This document shows positions 44,201 through 53,138 of a DNA stretch of 64,000 nt, in pieces. The notes beneath the pieces are model-generated. The model saw only the letters and a program-made list of their open reading frames with translations, was not told where the DNA came from and did not search any database. This DNA is from Opitutaceae bacterium (GTDB taxonomy: Bacteria > Verrucomicrobiota > Verrucomicrobiia > Opitutales > Opitutaceae). A program made the position numbers and the translations under genes. Positions within the stretch are counted from its first letter, which is position 1. Each line of letters starts with the position of its first letter. Where the stretch lies: NCBI GenBank assembly GCA_016715765.1, contig JADJZJ010000003.1:100727-164726 (forward strand), read 5' to 3'.

Positions 44201-44307
44201 GGGCCGGCCAGGCCGTCAGTCCGCACTGCGCCCTGAGCAACGGCTTCCGGGATTCATTTCCGGGGAAGAAATTCGCCAAAAGTCGCCGGCGGGATTATTT
44301 TGAACAC

Positions 44308-44511
44308 ATGTTCGAAGCACGCATCAAGGAACTGGAGCTGCAGCTGGCCGCGGCCAACGAGTCACTGGCGGCATTGACGCTGGTCAACACGGGGCTCACC
44401 TCCCAACTGGCGGACGCCGAATCCCGGAACAAGAAAATGAAGCGCAATTCGCGCCAGGCCGAGAGCTCATTCAATGAGAAGCTCGCCGTGGCGCAGAGTC
44501 GCCGCGGCTGA
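44308..44511 (+). CDS. Small coiled-coil protein (67 residues)
   Basis: It starts MFEARIKELELQLAAANESL and is heptad-like throughout (Leu and Ala at a/d positions), with a basic, Gln/Arg-rich tail. No transmembrane segment or signal peptide. I do not recognise a family. It lies 4 bp upstream of the next small gene, so the two are probably co-translated. A 5' extension of the frame exists but is not supported. Confidence 0.6.
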   Translation: MFEARIKELELQLAAANESLAALTLVNTGLTSQLADAESRNKKMKRNSRQAESSFNEKLAVAQSRRG

Positions 44512-44515
44512 AGCC

Positions 44516-44668
44516 ATGAACCTCTGGGGCACCCTCGCCTTGGTGGTGGCCATGCTGTGCACCCTGTACCTCATCACCGCCGTCATGATGCGGGCCGACG
44601 AGAGGCGCAAAAAGCAGGAGGACAAGAAGGCCGGCAAGGACGCCTTGAAGTACGGCGCGTACAAATAG
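44516..44668 (+). CDS. Small single-span membrane protein (50 residues)
   Basis: It reads MNLWGTLALVVAMLCTLYLI (transmembrane) and continues with a charged Lys/Arg/Glu-rich tail ending KYGAYK. One N-terminal helix with a cytoplasmic tail is the likely topology. It follows the coiled-coil gene by 4 bp. Its layout resembles phage-shock or small membrane regulators (compare the gene at 44836), but no family is recognised. Confidence 0.6.
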   Translation: MNLWGTLALVVAMLCTLYLITAVMMRADERRKKQEDKKAGKDALKYGAYK

Positions 44669-44714
44669 GCCCGGGCGGTCCATTGATCGCCCATGGCGGG
44701 TATTGGTAATTGAT

Positions 44715-44768
44715 GTAGGGCGGGGTCTCCTCCTTCGCCGGGCCTACGGAGGACAGGTCCGAACCCCG
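44715..44768. repeat. REP-like unit interrupted by a TTCGCCGGGCCTACGGAGG element
   Basis: GTAGGGCGGGGTCTCC at 44715-44730 and CCGAACCCCG at 44759-44768 are the two halves of one palindrome of the 20251/33289 family. Between them is a ~28-bp insert TCCTTCGCCGGGCCTACGGA... (44731-44758). The insert also occurs at about 59070 in another family, which marks it as a separate mobile unit. Confidence 0.8.
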
Positions 44769-44835
44769 TCTGCCCTGTCCTGCAACCAACTCACCCGAGC
44801 ATTGCATGACGCCGGCCGGCTGTTAGCCTCGTGTC

Positions 44836-45012
44836 ATGGACATCGCCGTCATCACTGTCATCGCGGTCGTGGTCGCCCTCATGCTCGTCATCATTTACGG
44901 CATATACCGGGGCATGCAGAGCCCCGATGAGCAGCACGAGAAGAAGGAACGCCGCCGACAGCAAAAGGAAGCCGCCCGTCATGGTGAGTATCACCAGACG
45001 CCGCGTCACTGA
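44836..45012 (+). CDS. Small single-span membrane protein (58 residues)
   Basis: It reads MDIAVITVIAVVVALMLVII (transmembrane) then YGIYRGMQSPDEQHEKKERR and a His/Arg-rich end. The organisation (one span, charged tail of about 35 residues) matches the gene at 44516, suggesting related proteins. About 165 bp separate the two, occupied by the interrupted repeat. Too short for standard calling but with a plausible start. Function unknown. Confidence 0.6.
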   Translation: MDIAVITVIAVVVALMLVIIYGIYRGMQSPDEQHEKKERRRQQKEAARHGEYHQTPRH

Positions 45013-45107
45013 CTCCGCCCGGCCGTCGCGTAATGAGGCCTGAAGCAGGGCAGGTCTTTGACCTGCCCATTTGACGCTAAGCCGCGGATCAGCGTGCCAA
45101 GGGCGGG

Positions 45108-47549
45108 TCAAAACTCGAGGATCGTGACCAACCGGTGCCGGGCGGCCGGCGCCGATACCAAGGCCAGGCGGTTGATCGGCTCATAACGCCAGTTCACGCC
45201 GCACACCGCGGCGCTTTTTTCCACCGCCCAGTCCGCCCGCACCGTGAGCGTCAGGCACCGGCCCCGGATCTCCACCAGCTCTCTTCCCGCACTCATGGCC
45301 AGGGGCGAGTGCAGGTAAAACGTGACAGCCCGCGGTTCGGCCAAATCGAAATCATCACATATCTCGATGCGTCCCGGGGTCGGTGAACTGATGCTCCGCC
45401 GGCAACTCAACACCGGTGGCAGCCATGTCCCGCTGGTGTCAACCGACGCGTGCAATGCAACCTTTCCACCCCGCGCCTTCCAGTGTGAGGCATGGGGCGC
45501 AGGGTTCTGCTGGATGCAGCCGGCGGGCACCGCGAGATTGTGGGCCAGCTCGCTCTTGAGGAACGGCAGGTTGTCGGAGTCATGATAGGGCACCATGCCG
45601 CGATCCACGGCAAAGGCCTCGCCGCCGGCCTCGAGAATGAAGGAGCCCTTGTCGCGGTGGCAGTGCCCGGCGTTGGCCATGGCGCCGACCAAAAACAACC
45701 GCACACTGCCTCCGTTGAACGGACGGCAGCTGGAAACATGCCCGGCCTTTGCCAGCCGGCTGAACACCGGCAGCCGGATCGCATCCTTGGGACACACGGC
45801 GGGACCATGGATCACGGACATGGGACCGTCGCAGGACCAGCGCTCGGCCTTCGGCAGTTTGCCGCGGCGCAGACAATCCGCCACGAGCCCGCGCCACAGC
45901 GGCGAATCCGTGGCCGCGGCCATCATCGTGATCGCATCCACCGCGAGTGAATCCGCCACGGTGTCGGCAATCGTCAGATAAGCCCCCGGCTCGCCGGTGG
46001 TGGACAGCAGAGAGGCCATGAATCCGTCCATCGCCTTCACCTTCGGCGGCACCATGTCCGCCAGCTTTTTGCCCCGGTAGCGGGCCAGGGCGGCGAGTGC
46101 CGGAATATTGGTACGGAAGGTGGAATTCCAATAATGCAGGCCCTCGTCGGTGGACCCGTCCGCCTGGATGTAGCGGTCGATGATCTCGTAAAGATCCCGC
46201 TCGAACACATCGATGTCCGCCCGCGTGCGCGGCCACGCGCGCTCGAGCACGAGCAAGCCGAGGAGCCGGCCCAGCGCGATCATGTGGCTCTGATTGCAAT
46301 TCAGCATGTACTCGTACTGGAGGAAGACCGTGCGCACCCGGGGCAGTCCCTTGGTGGCGATGGCGTGCCGCACGAGATGTTCGCCCTTGGGGGTGAACCA
46401 CGCCCCGGCCCAGTCCAGCGCCAGGACGAGCCCGGCCATGGCAAAGGCCTCCGGAAAACCGCGCTGGTCCCACGAGGTGCCGGGAAACTCCTGCATAAAG
46501 TGCGGCGCCCAGGTGCCGGCATGCGCCAGGCTCATCACAATGCGCGCGGCAAAGCGCAGGCACTCCGGGTCCCGGTCAATGAGACCCACCAGTGCACAGA
46601 TGGGGGCGTCCGTGTGGAACGAGCGCGTTGCGAGATCCCTTTCCCGCACCAACGTGGTCGAATTGTCCCCGGCGCCAATGAGCGGGCCTATCTGGGCCTC
46701 CGGCGAACGCCGCGCAGCCATGGCCGCCCGCGCTGTCTTCCGCAGATCGTCCATGATCGGACGGTAAAGCGGCGACCGGGCCTTGCGGCGCAGCTTCGCC
46801 ACCTCCTCGTCGCCGAAGAAAAATCCGTAGCGCAGTTTCTCTCCCACGTCGGTTCCCTCGGGATGCAGCCAGCCCTCCCACTCCGGTCCGTACAGCGGCG
46901 GCCGGGTCAGCATGGCATGGCGCACCGCCGACCGGGCGCAGCCCACCCAATCCAGCCACGCTTCGGCCGCACCGGCCTGATTGGTCGCCAGCTCAAGCCT
47001 GATCGCCTGCAGGCGGGTGCCGTGCAGCCGGCCCTCAAATTCATGCCCGATGCCGCGGCCCGGCTCGGCCCTGATGAGAACGCGGGTCCGGCCGTCGATC
47101 CGGGCCGTCACCGTCAACCGCGCATGCGGCGGACACGCCATGCGCACCACGAGCCGGTCATAACCGGACAGATCCACGTCGAGCGAGCGCGCAAACGAAA
47201 GCACCGGCCGGGCCCGGACTGCGCCGCGACGCTTGCCTGGCTGCGGCTTCGGGGCCGTCCGGTTCCAGTCGAACGTCAGCCAGCACCACGCCTGCGTGGC
47301 GCGCACCCGATCCGCGCCCAAGGGGCCGACCACCAGCGGATTGGGCGCGCCCGCGGCCACCGGCTTCGGACGCTCCCGGGGCGGATCATCGTGCGTCCCG
47401 GCCCCGGCGGCCGGCGCCAGGGTATAGCTGGCCAGCGGTGACAGGTCCTTGTCCCAGAATCCGTCAATTACGGCTTCGGCCTCATTGATCGGAATCGGCC
47501 GCCGGGGATTTTGCTTCGGCAATGCAACCCTGACTCGCTGCTTTTTCAT
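45108..47549 (-). CDS. Heparinase II/III-family protein (polysaccharide lyase-like)
   Basis: An 813-residue protein. The last ~350 residues match the heparinase II/III-like family: ANAGHCHRDKGSFILEAGGE with FAVDRGMVPYHDSD is the typical His/Asp segment, and an alpha/alpha-toroid precedes it (WDQRGFPEAFAMAGLVLALD, YMLNCNQSHMIALGRLL, YWNSTFRTNIPALAAL). An N-terminal beta domain of about 200 residues resembles a carbohydrate-binding module. No signal peptide is visible after the chosen ATG 47549, so it may act on imported oligosaccharides. It forms an operon with the MFS carrier (41 bp upstream). Confidence 0.82.
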   Translation of the reverse strand: MKKQRVRVALPKQNPRRPIPINEAEAVIDGFWDKDLSPLASYTLAPAAGAGTHDDPPRERPKPVAAGAPNPLVVGPLGADRVRATQAWCWLTFDWNRTAPKPQPGKRRGAVRARPVLSFARSLDVDLSGYDRLVVRMACPPHARLTVTARIDGRTRVLIRAEPGRGIGHEFEGRLHGTRLQAIRLELATNQAGAAEAWLDWVGCARSAVRHAMLTRPPLYGPEWEGWLHPEGTDVGEKLRYGFFFGDEEVAKLRRKARSPLYRPIMDDLRKTARAAMAARRSPEAQIGPLIGAGDNSTTLVRERDLATRSFHTDAPICALVGLIDRDPECLRFAARIVMSLAHAGTWAPHFMQEFPGTSWDQRGFPEAFAMAGLVLALDWAGAWFTPKGEHLVRHAIATKGLPRVRTVFLQYEYMLNCNQSHMIALGRLLGLLVLERAWPRTRADIDVFERDLYEIIDRYIQADGSTDEGLHYWNSTFRTNIPALAALARYRGKKLADMVPPKVKAMDGFMASLLSTTGEPGAYLTIADTVADSLAVDAITMMAAATDSPLWRGLVADCLRRGKLPKAERWSCDGPMSVIHGPAVCPKDAIRLPVFSRLAKAGHVSSCRPFNGGSVRLFLVGAMANAGHCHRDKGSFILEAGGEAFAVDRGMVPYHDSDNLPFLKSELAHNLAVPAGCIQQNPAPHASHWKARGGKVALHASVDTSGTWLPPVLSCRRSISSPTPGRIEICDDFDLAEPRAVTFYLHSPLAMSAGRELVEIRGRCLTLTVRADWAVEKSAAVCGVNWRYEPINRLALVSAPAARHRLVTILEF

Positions 47550-47590
47550 GGAGTGAATGACAAGTGAATGGGAAGGATTGAAGACTCTCC

Positions 47591-48973
47591 CTAACCAGCA
47601 GGCAGGGGCGGAGCCACCACTGCGGCCTGCTGCGCCCGGACTTTTTTCTGCCATTCCAAAATGAGCAGGCTGCAGGCCACGGTCGCCAGTGCGGTGAGCA
47701 CACCGCAGAGGATGAAGATGTACCGGTAATTGCGCACATGCTCGAGGATCCATCCGACGGTGGGGTGGGTGATCATGAGGCCGGTGTAGCCGAAGGCCAC
47801 GTTGGCGCTCACGAACTGCCCGAATTTCTCCCGGGGCAGCACGATCGGTGCGACCACGCATACACCCACCAGGTAGACGGCCATGAAGCATTGGTTCACG
47901 CACCACCAGGTCAGCAGGCTCACCTCATCCTGCACGAGAAAGAAGCCGCAGAAGTAGCTCGCGCACACCAGCATGATGCCGATCAGGGTGAGCCGCATCG
48001 CGTGGAATTTGTCGATCACCGGTCCGGCGATGAAATAAATCGGGATGCTGACCAGAAACGTCCAGCCCTTGACCTCGCCGAACTGCTCCAGGGTCAGCCC
48101 CAACGTGGCCGCATACCCCGGCTGGCCGGCCTGCGTGGAGAAGAAGACCATGAACGCCAACGGCACGCCGGCGCTCCAGACAAAGAAGGTGAAGAAGTAG
48201 TAGCAGACGTACAGCCGCTCACTGAAACACTCCTTGAAGTAGTTCGGGATCACGCGCCAGTTGAGGCTGCCGCCCGCCCGCGGCGGCGGCGGGGGATAGT
48301 CGCCTTCCTTCACCCGCCAGACGATCATGTAGAACGCCAGGGCATAGAGCAGCGCCACCAGCAGATACACATGAAAGGTGTGCGTCTCGGCCCAGCCGAA
48401 GACGTAGCGGTTGAAGGCGAGATTCCCCAACGCCCCCACTGCGCGGTACAGGCCATAATAGGTGCCCAGCACCTTCGGCGGGATCACATCAACGACCAGG
48501 CAGGAGTAGACCTGCACGATGTACGCGTTGAAGACCACGAAGACGATGAGGCACAGCGCAATCCACACAATCGTGCAGCCGGCCATCGTCACGGTCAGCC
48601 CGGCATGCGTGGACAGCACCTCATAGACGAACGCCCCGATCGGCTTGGCGGCCCCGAGCAGGACCAGGCCGAGCACCACGGGGGCCGTGCACCAGAGCAG
48701 GAACGGCCGCCGCCGGCCCAGTGATCCGCGGTGCCGGTCGCTCTGCACGCCGGCGACCGGGAACAGAAAGAAACCGATGAACGGCGGCAGGCTGTTGATC
48801 CAGCCGATGGTTGAGTCCGTCGCCCCCTCCCAGCGCAGCTGCAGCGGGATCAGCGCCGGCAGCGATTCCATGAGCTGGAAAAAAAAGTCGCCCCACAGCA
48901 TCCAGAACATCACCTGGATCAGTCCGCCCCGCGTGTAGGTCAGCGTCCCCACCTGATATTGTTTGGTCGCCAT
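47591..48973 (-). CDS. MFS transporter (sugar-type)
   Basis: A 460-residue inner-membrane carrier with about 12 predicted spans. Family marks are QSDRHRGSLGRRRPFLLW (the loop 2-3 motif GxxxDRxGRR-like, typical of the GPH/sucrose-type group) and a matching loop 8-9. The start ATG at 48973 precedes the first span by a few residues (MATKQYQVGTLTYTRGGLI). It is first in the operon with the heparinase-like gene, so it probably imports the lyase's oligosaccharide substrate. The substrate is inferred from context only. Confidence 0.84.
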   Translation of the reverse strand: MATKQYQVGTLTYTRGGLIQVMFWMLWGDFFFQLMESLPALIPLQLRWEGATDSTIGWINSLPPFIGFFLFPVAGVQSDRHRGSLGRRRPFLLWCTAPVVLGLVLLGAAKPIGAFVYEVLSTHAGLTVTMAGCTIVWIALCLIVFVVFNAYIVQVYSCLVVDVIPPKVLGTYYGLYRAVGALGNLAFNRYVFGWAETHTFHVYLLVALLYALAFYMIVWRVKEGDYPPPPPRAGGSLNWRVIPNYFKECFSERLYVCYYFFTFFVWSAGVPLAFMVFFSTQAGQPGYAATLGLTLEQFGEVKGWTFLVSIPIYFIAGPVIDKFHAMRLTLIGIMLVCASYFCGFFLVQDEVSLLTWWCVNQCFMAVYLVGVCVVAPIVLPREKFGQFVSANVAFGYTGLMITHPTVGWILEHVRNYRYIFILCGVLTALATVACSLLILEWQKKVRAQQAAVVAPPLPAG

Positions 48974-49058
48974 GAGAGTTGGAGCGGAACTGCACGTTAC
49001 GGACCGGCAGGACCAGCAGGACAGGCTTGGCGGAAGACAGACAAGACATTTGCGGGGA

Positions 49059-49070
49059 TGAATGCATTCA
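49059..49070. promoter_or_regulatory. Perfect 12-bp palindrome between divergent sugar genes; candidate operator
   Basis: TGAATGCATTCA lies between the leftward MFS/heparinase operon (start 48973) and the rightward sialidase-like gene (start 49240). The location fits binding of a regulator to both. No regulator gene is visible nearby, and a 12-bp palindrome can occur by chance. Confidence 0.35.
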
Positions 49071-49239
49071 ACGTGTAGAACCGCGCGGATACTGGACTTG
49101 CCGCCGCCACCCACTCCCGGTCAAATCCCGGCATCGCTTCTTCTCCTCCCCGAGCTGAATCCAATCTTTCTCGTTCTCCTTATCTTTCTCCTGCCTTGGA
49201 GATACCCGCGCAAACGCAAACCCTGTCCGTCTGTACCCC

Positions 49240-50334
49240 ATGCCCCCCGCCCCCGAAATTCTCGCCCACTCCACGTTATATCAGGACCCGGCGCATTACT
49301 GCGCCTGGCCGGCGCTGGTGCGGGCCGCCAATGGCGACCTGCTCCTCGCGTTCGTCCGCACCGAGCACCACATGTACCCCGACGGCGCCATCGTGACCAT
49401 GCGGTCGATGGACAACGGCGCCAACTGGACGCAGCCGGTGGTGGCCTTCGACACGCCCATCGATGACCGGGAATGCGGCCTCACGATCATGCCCGACGGT
49501 CGGATCGTGATGCATGTCTGGTCCACCTTCTGGAAGGCGGAGAGTTTCACTTCCCTGCCCTTCGATGCCTACCCGCCGGAAATCATTTCCGCCTGGGTGA
49601 AACAGGTGAACGAACCCGCCTACCGCGCCGAGGCGGCGCGTCATGGCGGCTGGGTGATCGTGTCCTCGGATCACGGCCACACCTGGTCGGCCCCCGTCCG
49701 CGGGCCTGACAGCGTGCATGGCGGGATCACCTTGCGGAACGGCTCACTCCTGGTTGCCGCCTACCGGCAGGACGGCGGCCATGTCAACATTCACACCGCC
49801 CCCCAGCCCGAAGGTCCATGGACCGTCTTGGCCCTGGTGAAATGCCCCACCCCCGACACCCACCACTTCGGCGAGCCGCACGTCACCCAGCTGCCTTCCG
49901 GCCGGATCCTGCTCATGATCCGCTACACCGCGAAGCAGTATGATGATCGCCGCGACGACCTGCATCTCTGGGAAAGCTACTCGGATGACAACGGCCGCAC
50001 CTGGAGCGAGCCCTTCCGCACCCCGTTGCTCGGCTTCCCGCCGCATCTGCTGTTGCTGCAGGACGGCCGCACCCTCTGCACCTACGGCTACCGGCGCGCG
50101 CCTTTCGGCGAACGGGCCGCGCTCAGCCGCGACGGCATCACCTGGGATGTGAGCCGGGAGATCATCCTCCGCGACGACAACGGCAACCATGACCTCGGCT
50201 ACCCCGCCTCGATTGAGGTTACGCCCGGGGTCATCCTCTCCGTGTATTACCAGAAGCCCGCCTTCGACCCCGCCGACATCCACAAGCACAAGGCCTGCAT
50301 CATGGCCACGCTCTGGCGCGCGCCGGCGGAGTGA
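49240..50334 (+). CDS. Sialidase-like BNR-repeat glycosidase
   Basis: A 364-residue beta-propeller enzyme of the exo-alpha-sialidase superfamily. Four Asp-box motifs are visible: SMDNGANWTQP, SSDHGHTWSAP, SDDNGRTWSEP and SRDGITWD. FVRTEHHMYPDGA and an R-rich propeller face (RYTAKQYDDRRDDLHLW) may supply catalytic residues. No signal peptide is visible, in line with the intracellular look of the neighbouring lyase. With the divergent MFS and heparinase-like genes it makes a small glycan-use locus. The true substrate may be a uronic-acid or rhamnose glycan rather than sialic acid. Confidence 0.8.
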   Translation: MPPAPEILAHSTLYQDPAHYCAWPALVRAANGDLLLAFVRTEHHMYPDGAIVTMRSMDNGANWTQPVVAFDTPIDDRECGLTIMPDGRIVMHVWSTFWKAESFTSLPFDAYPPEIISAWVKQVNEPAYRAEAARHGGWVIVSSDHGHTWSAPVRGPDSVHGGITLRNGSLLVAAYRQDGGHVNIHTAPQPEGPWTVLALVKCPTPDTHHFGEPHVTQLPSGRILLMIRYTAKQYDDRRDDLHLWESYSDDNGRTWSEPFRTPLLGFPPHLLLLQDGRTLCTYGYRRAPFGERAALSRDGITWDVSREIILRDDNGNHDLGYPASIEVTPGVILSVYYQKPAFDPADIHKHKACIMATLWRAPAE

Positions 50335-50341
50335 TTAAACG

Positions 50342-50589
50342 CAGCTTCGTAGTGCCGGTCTTCAGCCGGCACTGGATCGATAATCGCTACGCAGCGCGAC
50401 ACCCCCGAGCCGCGGGCTAAAGCTCCGCGCTACGTCAACCCCACCGGATCCACATCCGGCAGTGCGAGCAGACAGCTTCGTAGTGCCGGTCTTCAGCCGG
50501 CACTGGTTCGGTAATCGCTACGCAGCGCGGCACCCCCGAGCCGCGGGCTAAAGCTCCGCGCTACGTCAGCCCCACCGGGTCAACATCCA
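50342..50589. repeat. 131-bp tandem duplication including REP-like units and the priA 3' end
   Basis: Copy 1 starts at 50342 and copy 2 at 50473, spacing 131 bp. Each has GTAGTGCCGGTCTTCAGCCG (heads at 50349 and 50480) and, inverted, GGGCTAAAGCTCCGCGCTAC (50411-50433 and 50542-50564). Copy 2 enters priA: its GTAG head supplies the UAG stop. Copy 1 contains a second, diverged version of the priA end that still encodes DVDPVGLT plus stop. Confidence 0.88.
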
Positions 50590-52798
50590 GCACCTGCGTG
50601 ATTTCCTCCGGCCATGGAAACTCCGACCTGAGCCTGTCCAGTTCGCCGATGACCTTCGTCACGCTGCCCGTAAAAATCCAAAGCTGCCAGCGGTACTCGT
50701 CCTTGATCTTCTCGATCGGGGCCGGCGACGGTCCGCGCAACTCGATGCGGTCGCCAAACGTCTGCTCGACCCGCTTCGCCCACTGCTCGGCGAAGAATTT
50801 CAGTTTCTCCTGACTCTTGCCGCGCAGCCGGTGCTGGATCAGATGCCGGAACGGCGGGTACTTGAAATCCTTGCGCAGCTTGAGTTCCGCCTCGGCGAAC
50901 CCGGCAAAGTCGGCATGCCGCGAGAACTGGATCGCCTCGGCCTGCGGCGTGAACGTCTGCACGATCACCTCGCCCGCCCGGTCGCCCCGGCCCGACCGGC
51001 CCGCGACCTGCACCAGCAATTGGAAGGTGCGCTCATTGGCGCGGAAGTCCGGGATGTGCATCGAGATGTCGGCATCCACCAGGCCCACGAGGGTGACATT
51101 GGGGAAATCCAGTCCCTTGCCGATCATCTGTGTCCCCACCAGCACATCAATCTTGCCGGTGCGGAACTGCCCGAGGACTTCGCGGAAGCGGTTCTTCTTG
51201 GACATGGTGTCGGTATCCATCCGCTCGATCCGTGCCCGCGGGAGCACGCGCCGCACGGCCTCCTCGACCCGCTGGGTGCCGAGGCCCTTCCAGCGGATCT
51301 TCGGCGAGCGGCATTTTGGGCAGGTGACGGGCGCGTTCCGCTGCTCGCCGCAGAGATGGCAGCGGAGGGTCTCATCCGTGCGGTGGTAGGTCATGGCGAT
51401 GCTGCAGTGCGCGCACTCTTCCACGTGGCCGCACTCGGTGCACAGCATCGAGGAGGAATAGCCCCGCCGGTTGATGAACAGGATGGTCTGCTCCTTCTTC
51501 TCGAACCGCAGTTGCATCGCATCCGCCAGCTTCCGCGAGAGTGTCGTCAGGCCGCGCGAGCGCATGATCTCCACGCGCATGTCCACGACGTTGATGTGCG
51601 GCAGTTGGCGGTCGTCCACCCGCTGACGCAGTTCCTGCAGGGCGTAGCGCCCGGCCTGCGCGTTGGCGTAGCTTTCCAGGGAAGGCGTCGCGGAACCCAG
51701 CAGGCAGAGGGCGCTGTTCAGTTTGGCCCGGTACACGGCGACATCGCGGCCGTGGTAGCGCGGCGTCTCGTCCTGCTTGTACGCGGGCTCGTGCTCCTCA
51801 TCCACGACAATCAGCCGCAGGTCGTGCACCGGGGCGAAGACCGCCGAGCGCGCCCCCACGACCACACGGGCCTCGCCGGTCGCAAGCGCGAGCCAGCCGT
51901 CGAGCCGCTCCCCCTCGCTGAGGTGGCTGTGCCAGACCACGCAGCGGTGGCCCGGGGCGATGGCCTCGAGCCGCGAACGCAGGCGCGCCACGGTCTGCGG
52001 CGTCAGCGCCACCTCGGGCACCAAAAAGATCACGCCGCCGCCGGCCTTCAGCGCGGTGTCGATCGCATGCAGATAGACCTCGGTCTTGCCCGAGCCCGTC
52101 ACGCCATGCAGCAGGGTGACGCCGAACTTCGCCTTCGCCAGGCCCGCCGCCGTCGCCGCGACCGCCGCGGCCTGCTCCGGGTTCAGCACCGGCGGCTGCG
52201 CCGCCACCAGTTCGCCCCGGGCGAAATCGTCGGCGTAGGCCTCGCGCTCGACCCGGTTGAGGTCCTCGCGCAGCGCCCCGCGCTTGACGAGGGCGTTCAC
52301 CACGGCCGCGTTCAGGCCGAGCCGCTTGAGCACGAGCGCCTTGCGCTGGGGTTTGAACTGCTGGCTGAGGAACCGGTAGAGCCGCGCCTGTTGCGGGGCG
52401 CGCTTGTCCAGCGCCGCCAGCGCCTCGTCGTCGAGCCGCTGCGCCACGACCAGCAGTTTCTCCTGCTTGATCGCGGCCCCGCCGCGCACCGCGGCCGGGA
52501 TCATGGTTTCGATGATGCTGTCGAGCGGGCACGCATAATAGCCCGCCATCCAGCGGGCGAGCTGCAGCAGGTCCCGGGTCAGCGCCGGAAACGGGTAGAC
52601 CACCTGCGCCACCGATTTCAGGCGCTCGAGCGGGAAATCCTTCGGCCCGCCAATCTCGCCGACCAGGCCCAGCCGCAGGGTGTTGAGCACCGGCACGCGC
52701 ACGAGCGTGCCCACCGCCACGCCGGCACGAAGGTTCTCCGGCACTTTGTAGTGCAGGAGCTTGTCAAAGCCGGCGAGCGGATGGACCCCCACGATCAT
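50561..52798 (-). CDS. priA: Primosomal replication-restart helicase PriA
   Basis: A 745-residue 3'-5' DNA helicase that restarts stalled forks. Seen in order: N-terminal DNA-binding region from MIVGVHPLAGFDKLLHYKVP, Walker A HGVTGSGKTEV, the DEEH box VVDEEHEPAYKQ, helicase motif SATPSLESY, zinc-binding cysteines (CTECGHVEECAHC, LRCHLCGE, CPKCRSP), GTQMIGKGLDFPNV and the QVAGRSGRGDRAGEV motif. The start at 52798 matches the family N-terminus. Its stop codon UAG lies inside a repeat head. It stands alone, leftward. Confidence 0.95.
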   Translation of the reverse strand: MIVGVHPLAGFDKLLHYKVPENLRAGVAVGTLVRVPVLNTLRLGLVGEIGGPKDFPLERLKSVAQVVYPFPALTRDLLQLARWMAGYYACPLDSIIETMIPAAVRGGAAIKQEKLLVVAQRLDDEALAALDKRAPQQARLYRFLSQQFKPQRKALVLKRLGLNAAVVNALVKRGALREDLNRVEREAYADDFARGELVAAQPPVLNPEQAAAVAATAAGLAKAKFGVTLLHGVTGSGKTEVYLHAIDTALKAGGGVIFLVPEVALTPQTVARLRSRLEAIAPGHRCVVWHSHLSEGERLDGWLALATGEARVVVGARSAVFAPVHDLRLIVVDEEHEPAYKQDETPRYHGRDVAVYRAKLNSALCLLGSATPSLESYANAQAGRYALQELRQRVDDRQLPHINVVDMRVEIMRSRGLTTLSRKLADAMQLRFEKKEQTILFINRRGYSSSMLCTECGHVEECAHCSIAMTYHRTDETLRCHLCGEQRNAPVTCPKCRSPKIRWKGLGTQRVEEAVRRVLPRARIERMDTDTMSKKNRFREVLGQFRTGKIDVLVGTQMIGKGLDFPNVTLVGLVDADISMHIPDFRANERTFQLLVQVAGRSGRGDRAGEVIVQTFTPQAEAIQFSRHADFAGFAEAELKLRKDFKYPPFRHLIQHRLRGKSQEKLKFFAEQWAKRVEQTFGDRIELRGPSPAPIEKIKDEYRWQLWIFTGSVTKVIGELDRLRSEFPWPEEITQVLDVDPVGLT

Positions 52799-52870
52799 CA
52801 CCGCAGATGACGGCGCGCCCGCCGCGGCATGGCAAACATGCAATTTCCTCCAAAGTCGCGAGGAATTGGA

Positions 52871-52985
52871 TTAACCACAAAGAGCACAAATTCCCAATGC
52901 GGATGAAGCGGGCGAGGCCCTTATAAGGGCGCGGGAGACTTCCACCAACCGGACGGAAACCTTGTGTTCTTTGTGGTTAAAAAAT
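52871..52985. repeat. Inverted repeat TTAACCACAAAGAGCACAAA upstream of priA
   Basis: TTAACCACAAAGAGCACAAA at 52872-52891 faces TTTGTGTTCTTTGTGGTTAA at about 52960-52981. It resembles the CCGTGGTTAA family in its end but with a different core. It lies in the divergent priA/fur spacer; no gene between 52799 and 53139. Confidence 0.75.
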
Positions 52986-53138
52986 CAGCCCTCCACTTTG
53001 AATGAGGCTCCGCCGCGCTAAGCCTTTTACGGCCAACCTTCCGGACCTGGTCTGCCTCCGTGAATTTGCGGAGCCGCTGCCCCCGTCCCACCCACGAACA
53101 GATTGACACTCCCCCGCTCCGCTTCAAACAGTCTCACT

